Made by a program: the position numbers and the translations under genes. A model generated the notes under the pieces. That model was not told the origin of the DNA, searched no databases, and saw only the letters and a list, made by a program, of their open reading frames with translations. From Anaerolineae bacterium (lineage in GTDB: Bacteria; Chloroflexota; Anaerolineae; Promineifilales; Promineifilaceae), in NCBI GenBank assembly GCA_023384355.1, contig JAHDWL010000001.1:1-64000 (forward strand): DNA of 64,000 nt. Direction: 5' to 3'. Positions within the stretch are counted from its first letter, which is position 1, and every line of letters starts with the position of its first letter. Positions 11,601 to 19,115 of the stretch are shown here, piece by piece.

Positions 11601-11765
11601 CGTAGGCGGCACATTTGTGGGTTGTTCGGTTGAATCAATCGCCTCACTTGCGGCGGTAGGCGCTGCTGTCGGCATGGCTTCCTGACGCCCGCGCCGGCAG
11701 GCAGCCAGGGTCAGAAGAAGAAGTGACAGGATGATCAGGATTTGAAAGAACTTGCGAGATTGCAT
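5679..11765 (-). CDS. Alpha-2-macroglobulin-like lipoprotein with degenerate thioester
   Basis: A 2028-residue bacterial alpha-2-macroglobulin, a cell-envelope protein thought to trap foreign proteases. It starts with a lipoprotein signal (LLTLAAC near residue 23) and a Pro/Thr-rich stalk. Four or so Big_5-like Ig domains follow (about residues 75-480), each with a TPITxxFDxPMD-type strand. Macroglobulin domains contain TDRPIYRPGDTVYYKG. A Gly-rich hinge and the A2M domain (RRDFKDTAYWEAK, VPLPDNVTTWRM) lie near 1330-1400. At the thioester site, where the family has CxEQ, this protein reads ECAGSLSDR with Cys at about residue 1537. The Glu-Gln pair is missing, so no thioester should form. No penicillin-binding protein 1C gene is adjacent. 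Confidence 0.93.
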   Translation of the reverse strand: MQSRKFFQILIILSLLLLTLAACRRGRQEAMPTAAPTAASEAIDSTEQPTNVPPTAKPEPTAAPVSAQPVPVEAIDWPPQVITSDPLPGQEVTLDTPITLLFDQPMDQTAVEAAFSMEPAVEGELSWPTPNQAVFTPSEPLALGQSYNVRVADSASSINGLTLEEPLDFAFQAAGPLRVTQTLPEDGARSVQADAIVTVVFDKPVVPLVSSGEQAGLPQPLTFDPPVEGTGEWTSTSIYRFIPDSAFAGATTYTVSVDPELTDVTGNPIEDAPTWQFTTLNPEVVTVEPENGATGVNPTTPITVTFNMPMDPAGVEAATSLAATDVATIALNYQWQDENRVVVLTPSEMLPLETDFTLTVAASATSANGAATMPRDHTSSFSTVPFPAVIGTTPADGAVADVWQRGMSIEFASPMDDQTIQDQIIVSPDPGDFDYFFNEWEGSYSVYLDFELATQQEYTVTVPASAADPYGNTLGEDYTFSFTSADYPPLASFNLPYQTAQLSTSFPTDVEVIHRNVSMLDVALYEVPVDSEIIFDPYQMNDQMPTGEPIFRTSIPVDINSDSLGVETIQLANGGTLPPGVYELRVNAPELDTDGNWWQNRKVLLVVADTNLVVKEMFGEVNAWATNLETGEPVSGLALALYRRDGEAAGTAVTDASGFARFDYEPGGPYLDGVLVVSEEPGTTGFGMSSTTWTGDLNPWRIGISTDSGPEQAIYAYIYTDRPIYRPGDTVYYKGIVRDTNFGRYTLPDIQELEISVNPNFYVGEGSFSDTFNVTLDEDGVFTGEFVLPDDMPLGTYSFNITGDYWLSSRSFTVAEYRAPEYLVTVTPNQTDLLRGQPTNVTVNATYLFGGSAEGLDVHWTTYQAEYTPDFEGYPGFSFSDSADFNYVPFTFFGGGESGDFVSDGNTVTDNAGNAVIPIPADLLDEVEAGSRVITFEATVSGLGEFPVSGRATINYHAGEVYAGLQPQNYIVDAGNEITTEVVTVDWSGKPVANQNVEVVYYLRDWESERVVDYGMCTTRWTPVDTEVGRETVTTDADGEAVSSFVPESGGTYIAVATVTDSGGRESMSSVSFWSVDESFAGWRTDPNQRTMDLKPDKTEYHAGETARILVQSPFAQPVNAWLVIERGNIIDQQVVTVNGSQILEIPITADYAPNVHVTVAAVKPVNRDDPDFPYADIRVGFVELVVPPDQFDLNVTITPGALEYAPGDTATFDVVVTDQAGNPVQSEVSLALVDLAVLLLKEDNAPHILDAFYAPQPMRSTMGSGLLVTGEGMAIEEPLPGGGLGGGGGGEAALDSMRLEGEDDNVRRDFKDTAYWEAKVITDKNGRVSVEVPLPDNVTTWRMHSKAATTDTRVGQNSADILARLPLIIRPVTPRFFTVGDTLSLGANVNNNTDAAVEATVSLEASGVTINGDVEQVINIPANSRVLVTWPVSVDDVPWADLTFRVEGDGLSDASKPTMGVGDDALLPVYRYDGRDFVATAGELDGAGRRVEALVLPQGVDTRQGEVLVRLQPSLAAAIIESFDIINDPGYPFMECAGSLSDRLLHNTSVEKALRDLAVENESLSTQLAALNPSDATKLANLQMGKGGWGWCFSNEADPWISAQSLLALIRADNLGYDVDPAVIERGIGYLEDQLQAVNLIGDASEANRQAFFLYVLAEAGADVKEDADELVSEHRALMDPYAKALLALAYESAGSPGENQTALLNDLNDEVIMSATGAHWEDAEQDFLNLSSNIRGTAMVIDALSLLQPDSPQLPPAVRWLMVAREAETWSTLHTTAWAVTGLSDWMVASGELEPDYAYDLLVNLQSRVAGSFTSAEPTASETVEIPVGELLTGDTNFFDFQRGEGSGRLYYTLRLNSAIAVDQLDPINRGFTVERRYFDAACDPEVQTCEPIDSIAAGQRVRVELTVVVSNDRVFVVVEDPIPAGTDAIDPNLLTSETGRGGSIVPQEGDFAHGYWGWWYFDHIQYRDEKVVFLSQFLPAGTYQYSYYLQPNIPGTYQVMPATAREDYFPEVFGRSEGAIFTITE

Positions 11766-12129
11766 ACGAATACCCTCTGTATTTTCATGGGACGGTCGTA
11801 AGGATAAGGCTGGAGATCGAGTCAGGGGGAATACATCGCTCCTGACCGGTTCTCACGCCCGTCTAATTATCTGGACGAAATTTGCAGCTGAATGGTTCCA
11901 CAATTCCCCATATAGCAACCGGCTCAGCTTGCCGGTCGCCGAATATTTCACCCGCGATATTCAGGTGCGAAGCGTAAAAACAAGCTCAAAACATTGTAAC
12001 ATAGAATGTGGCCCAAAATATCAAGCGCGCCAACAGGGAGGTGCAATCCAGATTACACAAGGCCTATGCACACATTAAACCTGAAAGCTTCAGGTTGTAT
12101 CGATCTGCACCGTCAATCACGCCGCGCTT
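11766..12129. other. Divergent intergenic region
   Basis: This is the non-coding stretch between the macroglobulin-like gene (minus) and tadA (plus). It is more AT-rich than its surroundings. It holds two small inverted repeats: ACCGGC at 11918-11923 with its partner at 11931-11936, and GAATAT at 11941-11946 with ATATTC at 11957-11962. An AGGG ribosome-binding site precedes the minus-strand start. I see no convincing gene or complete -35/-10 pair for the minus strand. Confidence 0.5.
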
Positions 12130-12138
12130 TGCTATAAT
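12130..12138 (+). promoter_or_regulatory. Extended -10 promoter element for tadA
   Basis: TGCTATAAT is a perfect extended -10 and lies 25 bases before the chosen tadA ATG. No good -35 is visible. Its position also argues against a GTG start at 12139, which would fall before the transcript start. Confidence 0.7.
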
Positions 12139-12162
12139 GTGCCCACGCAAGCAGGTATTACG

Positions 12163-12621
12163 ATGGAAGAACACGAGAGATGGATGCGACTGGCGTTGGT
12201 CCAGGCGGGCATTGCCCTGCAATTGGGCGAGGTCCCGGTGGGCGCGGTGGCTGTGCTGAACGGCGATGTCATCGGCGCAGGCTATAACCGCAAGGAAAGC
12301 GATCAGGACCCTACCGCCCACGCGGAGATGATCGCCCTGCGCGAGGCGGCCGCGCAGCTGGACAACTGGCGGCTCATCGGCGTGACCCTTTATTGTACGC
12401 TGGAGCCATGCCCAATGTGTGCCGGGGCCATGATTCAGGGGCGATTGTCGCGGCTGGTCTACGGCGCGAAAGATACGCGTTTTGGGGCCGACGGGACGAT
12501 CATCGACGTGCTGGGGCAGCCCGAATTCAATCACCGCGTCGAGGTTGTGTCCGGCGTGTTGGCCGATGAGGCGGGAGCCTTATTGCAGAAGTTCTTCCGG
12601 CAGCTACGCTCGGCGGGTTAG
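12163..12621 (+). CDS. tadA: tRNA-specific adenosine deaminase TadA
   Basis: A 152-residue cytidine/deoxycytidylate deaminase-fold enzyme that converts the wobble adenosine of tRNA-Arg(ACG) to inosine. The zinc and catalytic motif is PTAHAEMIAL (His ligand and proton-shuttling Glu). The two Cys ligands are in TLEPCPMCAGAM. The C-terminal part (VYGAKDTRFGADG, LLQKFFRQLR) is typical of TadA and not of free-nucleoside deaminases. I use the ATG at 12163 because the -10 box lies at 12133-12138. Its substrate tRNA-Arg(ACG) is itself encoded in this window at 58989-59062. Confidence 0.95.
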   Translation: MEEHERWMRLALVQAGIALQLGEVPVGAVAVLNGDVIGAGYNRKESDQDPTAHAEMIALREAAAQLDNWRLIGVTLYCTLEPCPMCAGAMIQGRLSRLVYGAKDTRFGADGTIIDVLGQPEFNHRVEVVSGVLADEAGALLQKFFRQLRSAG

Positions 12622-12688
12622 CGAGAACAAAATTGTCGTACTTATTTGAACAAAACCTGATTTGACCCTACACTGTTTTGCTGATTAC

Positions 12689-12697
12689 TGATATACT
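12689..12697 (+). promoter_or_regulatory. Extended -10 element for tRNA-Ser(CGA)
   Basis: TGATATACT fits an extended -10 and ends 13 bases before the mature tRNA 5' end. The -35 region is poor. Confidence 0.5.
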
Positions 12698-12709
12698 GGC
12701 GACTGATTT

Positions 12710-12796
12710 GGAGAGGTGCCGGAGCGGTTGATCGGGGCGCTCTCGAAAAGCGTTGTGGCCGTGAGGTCACCGTGGGTTCGAATCCCACCCTCTCCG
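12710..12796 (+). tRNA. tRNA-Ser (anticodon CGA)
   Basis: An 87-base type II tRNA. The acceptor stem GGAGAGG pairs with CCTCTCC, followed by discriminator G. The anticodon loop is CTCGAAA, which gives anticodon CGA and reads UCG. A long variable arm (GTGGCCGTGAGGTCAC region) and a T arm with GGTTCGAATCC are present. CCA is not encoded. An intrinsic terminator follows within 10 bases. Confidence 0.97.
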
Positions 12797-12803
12797 CTGA
12801 ATC

Positions 12804-12831
12804 AAGGGACACCTGCCGGGGTGTCCTTTTT
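12804..12831 (+). terminator. Intrinsic terminator after tRNA-Ser(CGA)
   Basis: A GGACACC/GGTGTCC stem (12807-12813 and 12820-12826) with a short loop is followed directly by a run of five T. It lies just upstream of the regulator gene that starts at 12886. Confidence 0.88.
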
Positions 12832-12885
12832 GTTTCTCCCCTTCGTGCCCCTCCTGTCCTGTGTGGGTACAATAACGTTTCCGTC

Positions 12886-15800
12886 ATGATCCGCCCTGAT
12901 ACAGTTGTCCGCACGAGAATAATCCCGCCACGCCTGAGTGTGCGCACGCTGGAACGGCCGCGTGTGACACGACTGCTCCTTGACTCGCTGAACTATCGCC
13001 TGACTCTCGTCCAGGCCGGGGCGGGTTTCGGCAAAACAACGTCACTGGCCGTGTTGGCCAATACAGGCCGGCCGCTGATCTGGTACCAGATGATGGAAGA
13101 GGATCGCGATCCGCTCGTATTCCTGCTTCATCTGAGCCATGCTGCCCGGCAGGGAATTGAAACTCTCAGCGATCTGCCGATCACCCTGCTGGAATCATGG
13201 GACGGCGCCAGCAGCCCACTACCGGCCGCCCGCGTCCTGGATGAGCTGGTCAACGCGCTGATTCACTCCATCAAGGAACCGGCCATACTCGTGCTCGATG
13301 ATGCGCATCTGGCCGTATCCGCAACCGAGATCGCCCGGCTTATCGACCGGTTGATAGCTCTGGCTCCGCCGGACCTTCATATCATTCTCGTGGGTCGTCA
13401 ACCCGTATCCTTGCCGAACCTGCCGCGTTGGAAGGCTCAGGGCATGGTGCTCCATATCGACCGCGCGGCGCTGGCTTTTTCTGCGTCCGAGATCGCAGCC
13501 TTGTTCGCTGAGACCTACGGCTACCCATTGACGGCCGACGAGATCACGCTCCTATACGAGGCCACGGAAGGTTGGGCTATTGCCTTGCAGCTCGTCTGGC
13601 AAAGCCTGCGTGGTGGCTCATATGCTTCGGTTGAGGAGCTGTTGTCGAACCAGACCGCATCGCTGGACACCCTGTTCCATCTGTTGGCGACCGAGATATT
13701 TGAGGATCAACCGGCTGATGTGCAGGACTTTCTGCGCGCGACGTCGGTCTTGCGCGTCATCACGGCGGAGGTTTGCGATGCGTTGCAAATCGGCGGCAAC
13801 AGCGCGACCATGCTGGCCTTCCTGCGACGTATCGACCTTTTCGTCGTTGACCTGGGCGACGGTTCCATGCGCTACCATCACATCTTTCATAACTTCCTGG
13901 AACAACTAACCAGCCCGGAACAACGATTGAAGAGCCACGTGCTGGCCGCCGGCTATTTCAAGGCGCGCGGCAATCTGGATGAGGCGTTCTATCACATGTA
14001 CCGCGCCAGCGACCGTGAGGGGTCGGCCTCGCTGCTGGATGCTTACGGGGTGCAACTTCTGGCCACAGGGCGGCTGGATACCCTGGCCTTGTATCTTGGA
14101 AGCTTGCCACCGGAGATGCTCCAGAAGTACCCCTCCTTGCTGTTCTATATGGGGGAGTTGGCCCGATTGCGCAGCCGCTTCCAGGAGGCGTTGGGCTGGT
14201 ATCAGCAGGCGGAAGCCGCCTGGCGCGAGAGTGGCCTGACGGAGGGCGTCAGTCGGGCGTTGCGCGGGCAGGCGCGGGTTTATCTCGACACCGTTGACCC
14301 AAGTCAGGCCGAGATACTGCTCGAGAAATCCATCCGGCTGAGCGAAGGGCTGGAGAGCACGGAGATGCGCGCCCGCGTCTACGAGTTGCTGGCCGAAAAC
14401 AAGCTCAACGCGGGCCAGATCGAAGAGGCTGAATCGCTGCGCAGGCAGGCGGACGAATTACGAAACGCCAGCCCGTCGGATTCGCAGTTGCTCTATCGCG
14501 TGCTGCTGCGCACCGGGCGGCTGGAAGAAGCGCGTCGCAAGCTGGAGGAACGGGCCGACGCCGAACGTCTGGAGCCGGTGCTTACGCCCCGCGCTCACCG
14601 GGAGACGCACCTTTTGCTGTCGCTGGTCTATTCGCTACTTGGACTGGGTCGGAAGGCGCACCAGTACGCCGGGATCGGGGCGCGGCGCGGGGTCGATCTG
14701 CAATCCCCCTTCATGATCGCCGTCGGCCATCTGCGCCTCGGCCACGCGATCGCCCTGCTCGATGATCCTGACCGATACGATCACGCACGGCAGGAGTATG
14801 AGGATGCCATCCGCATCAGTCGCGAACTGGCCGTGCCACGCCTGATGGTGGAGGCTTGCTGGGGCCTGTGCCGGGTGTATGGCTATATTGGGAACATGCC
14901 ACAGGCGATACAGGTGGCGACGGAAGGCATTGAGATCGCTCGCGCCGCCGGTGACGAATGGGTCGCCTCGATGACTCGCGTGGCGATGGGCGCGGGTCTG
15001 GCGATGGCCGGCCGTTATGAGGAGGCGCTGGAATGGTTGAGCCGGGCGCTGTCCGGTTTCCAGGAGTGCAGCGATACCTTCGGCGCGGCCGCGGCGCGTT
15101 TATGGCTGTGCTTTGTCCATTGGCGACAGGGCAAGGCTGATATCCTGGCCCAGCTTCTGCCGACCGCCCTGGCGGCGTGTGAGGAGAACGGTTACGATTT
15201 TTTGTTCACCCGGCCGACATTCCTGGGGCCGCCGGACGAGCGGATTTTCACGCCCTTGCTCGTCCTGGCCCGTGACCGTAACTATTGTGGAGAGTATGCG
15301 GTGCGTTTGCTCGGCGCGCTGGGTTTGAGTCGCGTCACCCTACATCCCGGGTTTCGCGTCCGCGCCTATTTGCTCGGTGGCTTTGCCGCCTACCGCGGCG
15401 AGAATGCAATCCCTGTCAACAGCTGGCGAAGGGCGAAGGCGCGCCAGTTGTTTCAACTTTTGTTGACCTGGCGCCATTCGGCTCTCGATCGGGATCAGAT
15501 TCTTGAGTATCTTTGGCCGGAGATGGACCCGACGGCCGCCGGGCGTAATTTCAAGGTCACTCTCAATTCGCTCTATCACGTGCTGGAACCTGACCGGGAT
15601 CCGGGATCGGAATCGGCGTTCATTTATCGTGACGGCAGTGCCTACAGCATCCGGCCGGGAGCCGATCTGTGGCTGGACTCCGAGCAGTTCGCCGATGCCG
15701 TCGGCCGAGCCAACGTCACGTTCAGTCGCGACCCGATAGGGGCCATACCAGCCCTAGAGGAAGCGTTGGCGTTATACAAGGGTGACTATCTGCCGGAGGC

Positions 15801-16113
15801 GTTATATGAGACGTGGGCAGCGGGGGAGCGCGAGCGGCTGGCCGTGATGTTTCTCTCCGCGGCCGACCGGCTGGCGGAACTTTATGTGGACAGCCGGCGC
15901 TATGAGCTGGTGATCGACCTGTCCCACCGTATCCTGAACGCCGACAATTGCTGGGAGCGCGCCTATCGCCATTTGATGCTGGCCAATCACGGTCTGGGTA
16001 ACCACGGCCAGATCGCTCGCGTATACCAGCGATGTGTGCAAACGCTGCGGGAGGAGCTGGATGTCTCGCCGGCAGGCGAGACTATCGCCCTGTATGAGAG
16101 GTTAACATCCTGA
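12886..16113 (+). CDS. MalT/LuxR-like ATPase with C-terminal SARP/BTAD activator domain
   Basis: A 1075-residue signal-transducing regulator. Near the N-terminus a P-loop (QAGAGFGKTTSL) starts a STAND-type ATPase domain, with ILVLDDAHLA as Walker B. A long TPR-like helical region follows (about residues 350-800, rich in LxxAxxxYxxA repeats). The last 240 residues form a winged-helix OmpR-like domain (SWRRAKARQLFQLLLTW, DQILEYLWPEMDPTAA) followed by a bacterial transcriptional activator domain. The frame is open back into the tRNA, so I use the ATG at 12886. A TACAAT at 12868-12873 suggests a very short leader. It lies upstream of the acyl-ligase cluster and may control it, which is inference. 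Confidence 0.9.
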   Translation: MIRPDTVVRTRIIPPRLSVRTLERPRVTRLLLDSLNYRLTLVQAGAGFGKTTSLAVLANTGRPLIWYQMMEEDRDPLVFLLHLSHAARQGIETLSDLPITLLESWDGASSPLPAARVLDELVNALIHSIKEPAILVLDDAHLAVSATEIARLIDRLIALAPPDLHIILVGRQPVSLPNLPRWKAQGMVLHIDRAALAFSASEIAALFAETYGYPLTADEITLLYEATEGWAIALQLVWQSLRGGSYASVEELLSNQTASLDTLFHLLATEIFEDQPADVQDFLRATSVLRVITAEVCDALQIGGNSATMLAFLRRIDLFVVDLGDGSMRYHHIFHNFLEQLTSPEQRLKSHVLAAGYFKARGNLDEAFYHMYRASDREGSASLLDAYGVQLLATGRLDTLALYLGSLPPEMLQKYPSLLFYMGELARLRSRFQEALGWYQQAEAAWRESGLTEGVSRALRGQARVYLDTVDPSQAEILLEKSIRLSEGLESTEMRARVYELLAENKLNAGQIEEAESLRRQADELRNASPSDSQLLYRVLLRTGRLEEARRKLEERADAERLEPVLTPRAHRETHLLLSLVYSLLGLGRKAHQYAGIGARRGVDLQSPFMIAVGHLRLGHAIALLDDPDRYDHARQEYEDAIRISRELAVPRLMVEACWGLCRVYGYIGNMPQAIQVATEGIEIARAAGDEWVASMTRVAMGAGLAMAGRYEEALEWLSRALSGFQECSDTFGAAAARLWLCFVHWRQGKADILAQLLPTALAACEENGYDFLFTRPTFLGPPDERIFTPLLVLARDRNYCGEYAVRLLGALGLSRVTLHPGFRVRAYLLGGFAAYRGENAIPVNSWRRAKARQLFQLLLTWRHSALDRDQILEYLWPEMDPTAAGRNFKVTLNSLYHVLEPDRDPGSESAFIYRDGSAYSIRPGADLWLDSEQFADAVGRANVTFSRDPIGAIPALEEALALYKGDYLPEALYETWAAGERERLAVMFLSAADRLAELYVDSRRYELVIDLSHRILNADNCWERAYRHLMLANHGLGNHGQIARVYQRCVQTLREELDVSPAGETIALYERLTS

Positions 16114-16289
16114 CAGGTCTTAACCCGCTATTGCCAGTGCCGGCTTGATTCCTCAGGCTGGTAACTCTGCTGTACCCACCATCTGCTATTGTTGTTTACG
16201 AAGGAGGGTCTTGCCCCTCTTCAGGTCGCCATTAAATCCCATGCGACCGGTGGACTACCCCGGTCGCTAACGCATCAGGAAATTGACCC

Positions 16290-16511
16290 TTGGAAGAAAA
16301 TTCGCTCTCGATCACTTCCTTCGTCGTTCGATTTGTCCACTCAGGACCGCCGGCCAATACCGCGCTGCGCGGCTCAATTCTCAATGTACAGAGCAATGAG
16401 GAGCAGGCATTCCTTCATTGGGATGAGGCTCTTGAGTTTATCCAGCGCTTTGTCAGCCTGACGGCCGGGGAAAGTGATGAGGATCGGCCGCTGATCGAGA
16501 GCGGCCGTTAA
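16290..16511 (+). CDS. Small conserved-looking protein, unknown function
   Basis: A 73-residue protein with an SITSFVVRFVHS start and a C-terminal block NVQSNEEQAFLHWDEALEFIQRFV. From memory this pattern recurs in short uncharacterised Chloroflexota proteins, but I cannot search for it. The start is a TTG with an AGGA about 10 bases upstream. An 8-bp hairpin (GCGACCGG, 16243-16267) lies before it. It is followed within 28 bases by the KAS III-like gene and may be the first gene of that operon. No catalytic motif is visible. Confidence 0.6.
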   Translation: MEENSLSITSFVVRFVHSGPPANTALRGSILNVQSNEEQAFLHWDEALEFIQRFVSLTAGESDEDRPLIESGR

Positions 16512-16539
16512 CGCGGGAGCCAAACTACAGGGAGTACTC

Positions 16540-17538
16540 ATGACCCGAATCGCACAAATACTTGCCACCGGCAGCTATGTCCCCGAACGTGTCGTTACCA
16601 ACGAGGAGATTGACCGGTTGATGGGTGAATCGACCGCCGATTGGCTGGTGGCCAACGTCGGCATTCGTGAACGGCGCTGGATGTCGCCGGAGCAGACGAC
16701 GTCGGATCTCATCGTCGAGGCGGCGCGCAAGGCGCTGGGCCGGGCGGGCGTCAGGCCGGAGCAACTGAATCTCGTTATCGTCTCCACCGATACGCCCGAC
16801 TATCTTTCGCCGAGCACCTCGGTCGTCGTCCAGCACAAGCTTGGAGCGGCAAACGCCGGCACCTATGACGTGAACAGCGCCTGCGCCGGGTGGGTGACGG
16901 CGCTGGACCAGGGCGCGCGTTATATCGCCACGGATGACACGATTAACTATGTGCTGGTGGCCGGTGGATACGGCATGAGCCGTTTTCTGGACCTTACCGA
17001 CAAGAAGACGGCTAATCTATTCGCCGACGGCGCGGGCGCGGCTGTGCTGGGGGCGGGCGATGTGCCGGGGTTCCTGGCCAGCAACTTCCTGGCCAAAGGG
17101 GAGTATTACGACGCGCTGGGCATCTATGGTGGTGGCGCGGCCCTGCCCAGCACGCCGGGAAACGTGGCGACCTATGGCTCGCCCCATGTGGCCTTCGTCA
17201 AGAAGTTTCCGCGCACTTTCAACACCGAGTACTGGCCGAAGTTGATGCAGGGCGCGCTGGACAAGGCCGGATTGACGATGAACGACATCGATCACTTCCT
17301 GTTTACCCAACTCAACTTGCGCACGATCGAGTCCATGATGGAGCTTATCGGCCAGCCGCTGGAGAAGGCGCACTGGGTTATGGATAAATGGGGCTACACC
17401 GGATCGCCGTGCGTGATTATGGCCCTGGACGACGCGATCGCCAACGGCCGCGGGCCAAAGCCGGGCCAGAACGTATTGTTCTGCGCCAGCGGCGGAGGTA
17501 TCAGCATGGCCGCGTCCGTCTGGCGGTGGACGCGCTGA
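16540..17538 (+). CDS. KAS III-like (FabH-superfamily) protein lacking catalytic His and Asn
   Basis: A 332-residue thiolase-fold protein of the 3-oxoacyl-ACP synthase III type. The nucleophile is kept as Cys115 in DVNSACAGW. Family enzymes then have His in a PHQANLR motif and Asn in GNTS. Here the same places read LFTQLNLR (Thr256) and WGYTGS (Tyr286), so two of the three catalytic residues are changed. The Gly-rich end (CASGGGISMA) is normal. Decarboxylative condensation needs His and Asn, so this enzyme may do another acyl transfer, or accept a non-decarboxylating substrate. It has a good GGGAG site and leads a run of genes for two acyl ligases, two hydrolases and a reductase. Confidence 0.9.
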   Translation: MTRIAQILATGSYVPERVVTNEEIDRLMGESTADWLVANVGIRERRWMSPEQTTSDLIVEAARKALGRAGVRPEQLNLVIVSTDTPDYLSPSTSVVVQHKLGAANAGTYDVNSACAGWVTALDQGARYIATDDTINYVLVAGGYGMSRFLDLTDKKTANLFADGAGAAVLGAGDVPGFLASNFLAKGEYYDALGIYGGGAALPSTPGNVATYGSPHVAFVKKFPRTFNTEYWPKLMQGALDKAGLTMNDIDHFLFTQLNLRTIESMMELIGQPLEKAHWVMDKWGYTGSPCVIMALDDAIANGRGPKPGQNVLFCASGGGISMAASVWRWTR

Positions 17539-17550
17539 GAAGAGGAGCCT

Positions 17551-19101
17551 ATGTATATCGGCGACTACCTGGCGCGGCGGGAGTTGTACTCACCCGACCG
17601 GACGGCGATCATCGACACCGGCAAGACGCCTGAATGGCGACTCACGTACCGGCAGATGAACGAGCGCGCCAATCGGTTGGCCAACTGGCTGCGGGATTTC
17701 GCCGGAGTGGGCAAGGGGGATCGGGTGGCCATTCTGGCTCACGACGGGGTGGAGCATCTCGACGTGTTCTTCGCTTGCGGCAAGCTGGGGGCGATCCATA
17801 CGGCGCTGAACTGGCGACTGCATCCACAGGAATTGGCCGGGATTGTGGCCCAGACCACGCCCAAGGCGCTCGTGTTTTCCGAGGATGTTTGTGCCAGCGT
17901 GGCTGAATTGCAGAAAATGCTTCACGGTCGGGCTTATTCCATCGCCCATTACCTCCACACGGAAGGTGAAGGCGTCGGTGGAAGTGTCGGATTCGAATCC
18001 GCGCTGGAAAGCTCATCGGTCGCGCCAGTGACAACCGACGACCTGGAAGACGAGGACATCGCCGCGCTCATCTTCACCGGCGGGACGACCGGACTACCCA
18101 AGGCAGCCCAGGTCTCGCACCGGATGGTCGCCTGGAATACGCTGAACACCGTCATCCACGACGTCACTCATGACGACATTTATCTAAACGTCTTCCCCAT
18201 GTTCCACACCGGTGGGCTATTCGTTTACACGCTGCCGCAGGTTATCTTCGGGGGCACGACCATCCTGATGCGCCAGTTCGACCCGTCATGGGTGCTGGAG
18301 CTTGTCGAGCGCGAGCGGGTGACTATCTTTGGAGCTGTGCCGACGATGTACCAGATGATCGCCCAGGCCCCGAACTGGGCCGCGGCCGATCTGTCGTCGT
18401 TGCGCTTCTGCACGTCAGGTGGCGCACCGCTGCCCGTGCCGCTTGTGGAGCAATATACCCGCGAGAAGAGTATCCGCTTCAAGCAGGGCTTTGGGATGAC
18501 GGAGTTCGGCCCGGGTATCTTTGCCCTCGCGCCTGAGGATGCCATCCGCAAGGCAGGCAGCATCGGCCGACCGAACTTCTATGTGGACGCGAGAATTGTT
18601 GACGACGACAATAATCGGCTTGGACCGGACGAGGAAGGGGAACTGGTACTGAAGGGGCCTAGCTACTGCTCCGGTTACTTCGGCGATCCGGCAGCCGGCG
18701 CCGCGGTCGCCGATGAACGTGGCTACTTCCACACAGGCGACATCGCCCGCTTTGATTCCGAGGGATATTTCTACATCATCGACCGCAAGAAGGATATGTT
18801 CATCAGCGGCGGCGAGAACATCTATCCGGCGGAGATTGAAAAGGCGCTCTATAAGCATCCCGCTGTACTGATGTGCGCCGTTATTGGATTGCCCGATCCA
18901 AAATGGGGTGATGTTGGCCGGGCGTGCGTCGTGCTGAAACCGGGCGCGGCCGCGACGGAGGGTGATCTGTTGGCCTTCATGGCCGATCGTCTGGCAAAAT
19001 ACAAGGTGCCCAAGTCGGTAGTGATACTTGATGCCTTGCCGATATCGTCGGCGGGCAAGATTTTGAAGCGAGAATTGAGAGAGCGATATCTGTCTGCATA
19101 A
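17551..19101 (+). CDS. AMP-dependent acyl-CoA synthetase/ligase (first copy)
   Basis: A 516-residue member of the ANL superfamily, which activates a carboxylic acid as acyl-AMP and usually passes it to CoA. The phosphate loop reads IFTGGTTGLPKAA, close to the usual TSGTTGxPKG. The adenine motif is GFGMTEFGPG. The hinge and core are YFHTGDIARFD and DRKKDMFISGGENIYPAEIE, and the catalytic Lys is in SSAGKILKRELRE near the C-terminus. It starts 12 bases after the KAS III-like gene. The acid it uses cannot be deduced. A second, different ligase lies at 20970-22556. Confidence 0.94.
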   Translation: MYIGDYLARRELYSPDRTAIIDTGKTPEWRLTYRQMNERANRLANWLRDFAGVGKGDRVAILAHDGVEHLDVFFACGKLGAIHTALNWRLHPQELAGIVAQTTPKALVFSEDVCASVAELQKMLHGRAYSIAHYLHTEGEGVGGSVGFESALESSSVAPVTTDDLEDEDIAALIFTGGTTGLPKAAQVSHRMVAWNTLNTVIHDVTHDDIYLNVFPMFHTGGLFVYTLPQVIFGGTTILMRQFDPSWVLELVERERVTIFGAVPTMYQMIAQAPNWAAADLSSLRFCTSGGAPLPVPLVEQYTREKSIRFKQGFGMTEFGPGIFALAPEDAIRKAGSIGRPNFYVDARIVDDDNNRLGPDEEGELVLKGPSYCSGYFGDPAAGAAVADERGYFHTGDIARFDSEGYFYIIDRKKDMFISGGENIYPAEIEKALYKHPAVLMCAVIGLPDPKWGDVGRACVVLKPGAAATEGDLLAFMADRLAKYKVPKSVVILDALPISSAGKILKRELRERYLSA

Positions 19102-19115
19102 TCAAGGAGAACATG

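Noticed and set aside
12772-12885. Earlier start for the SARP-type regulator
   Set aside because: The frame begins within tRNA-Ser(CGA) and crosses its terminator, so the ATG at 12886 is used.
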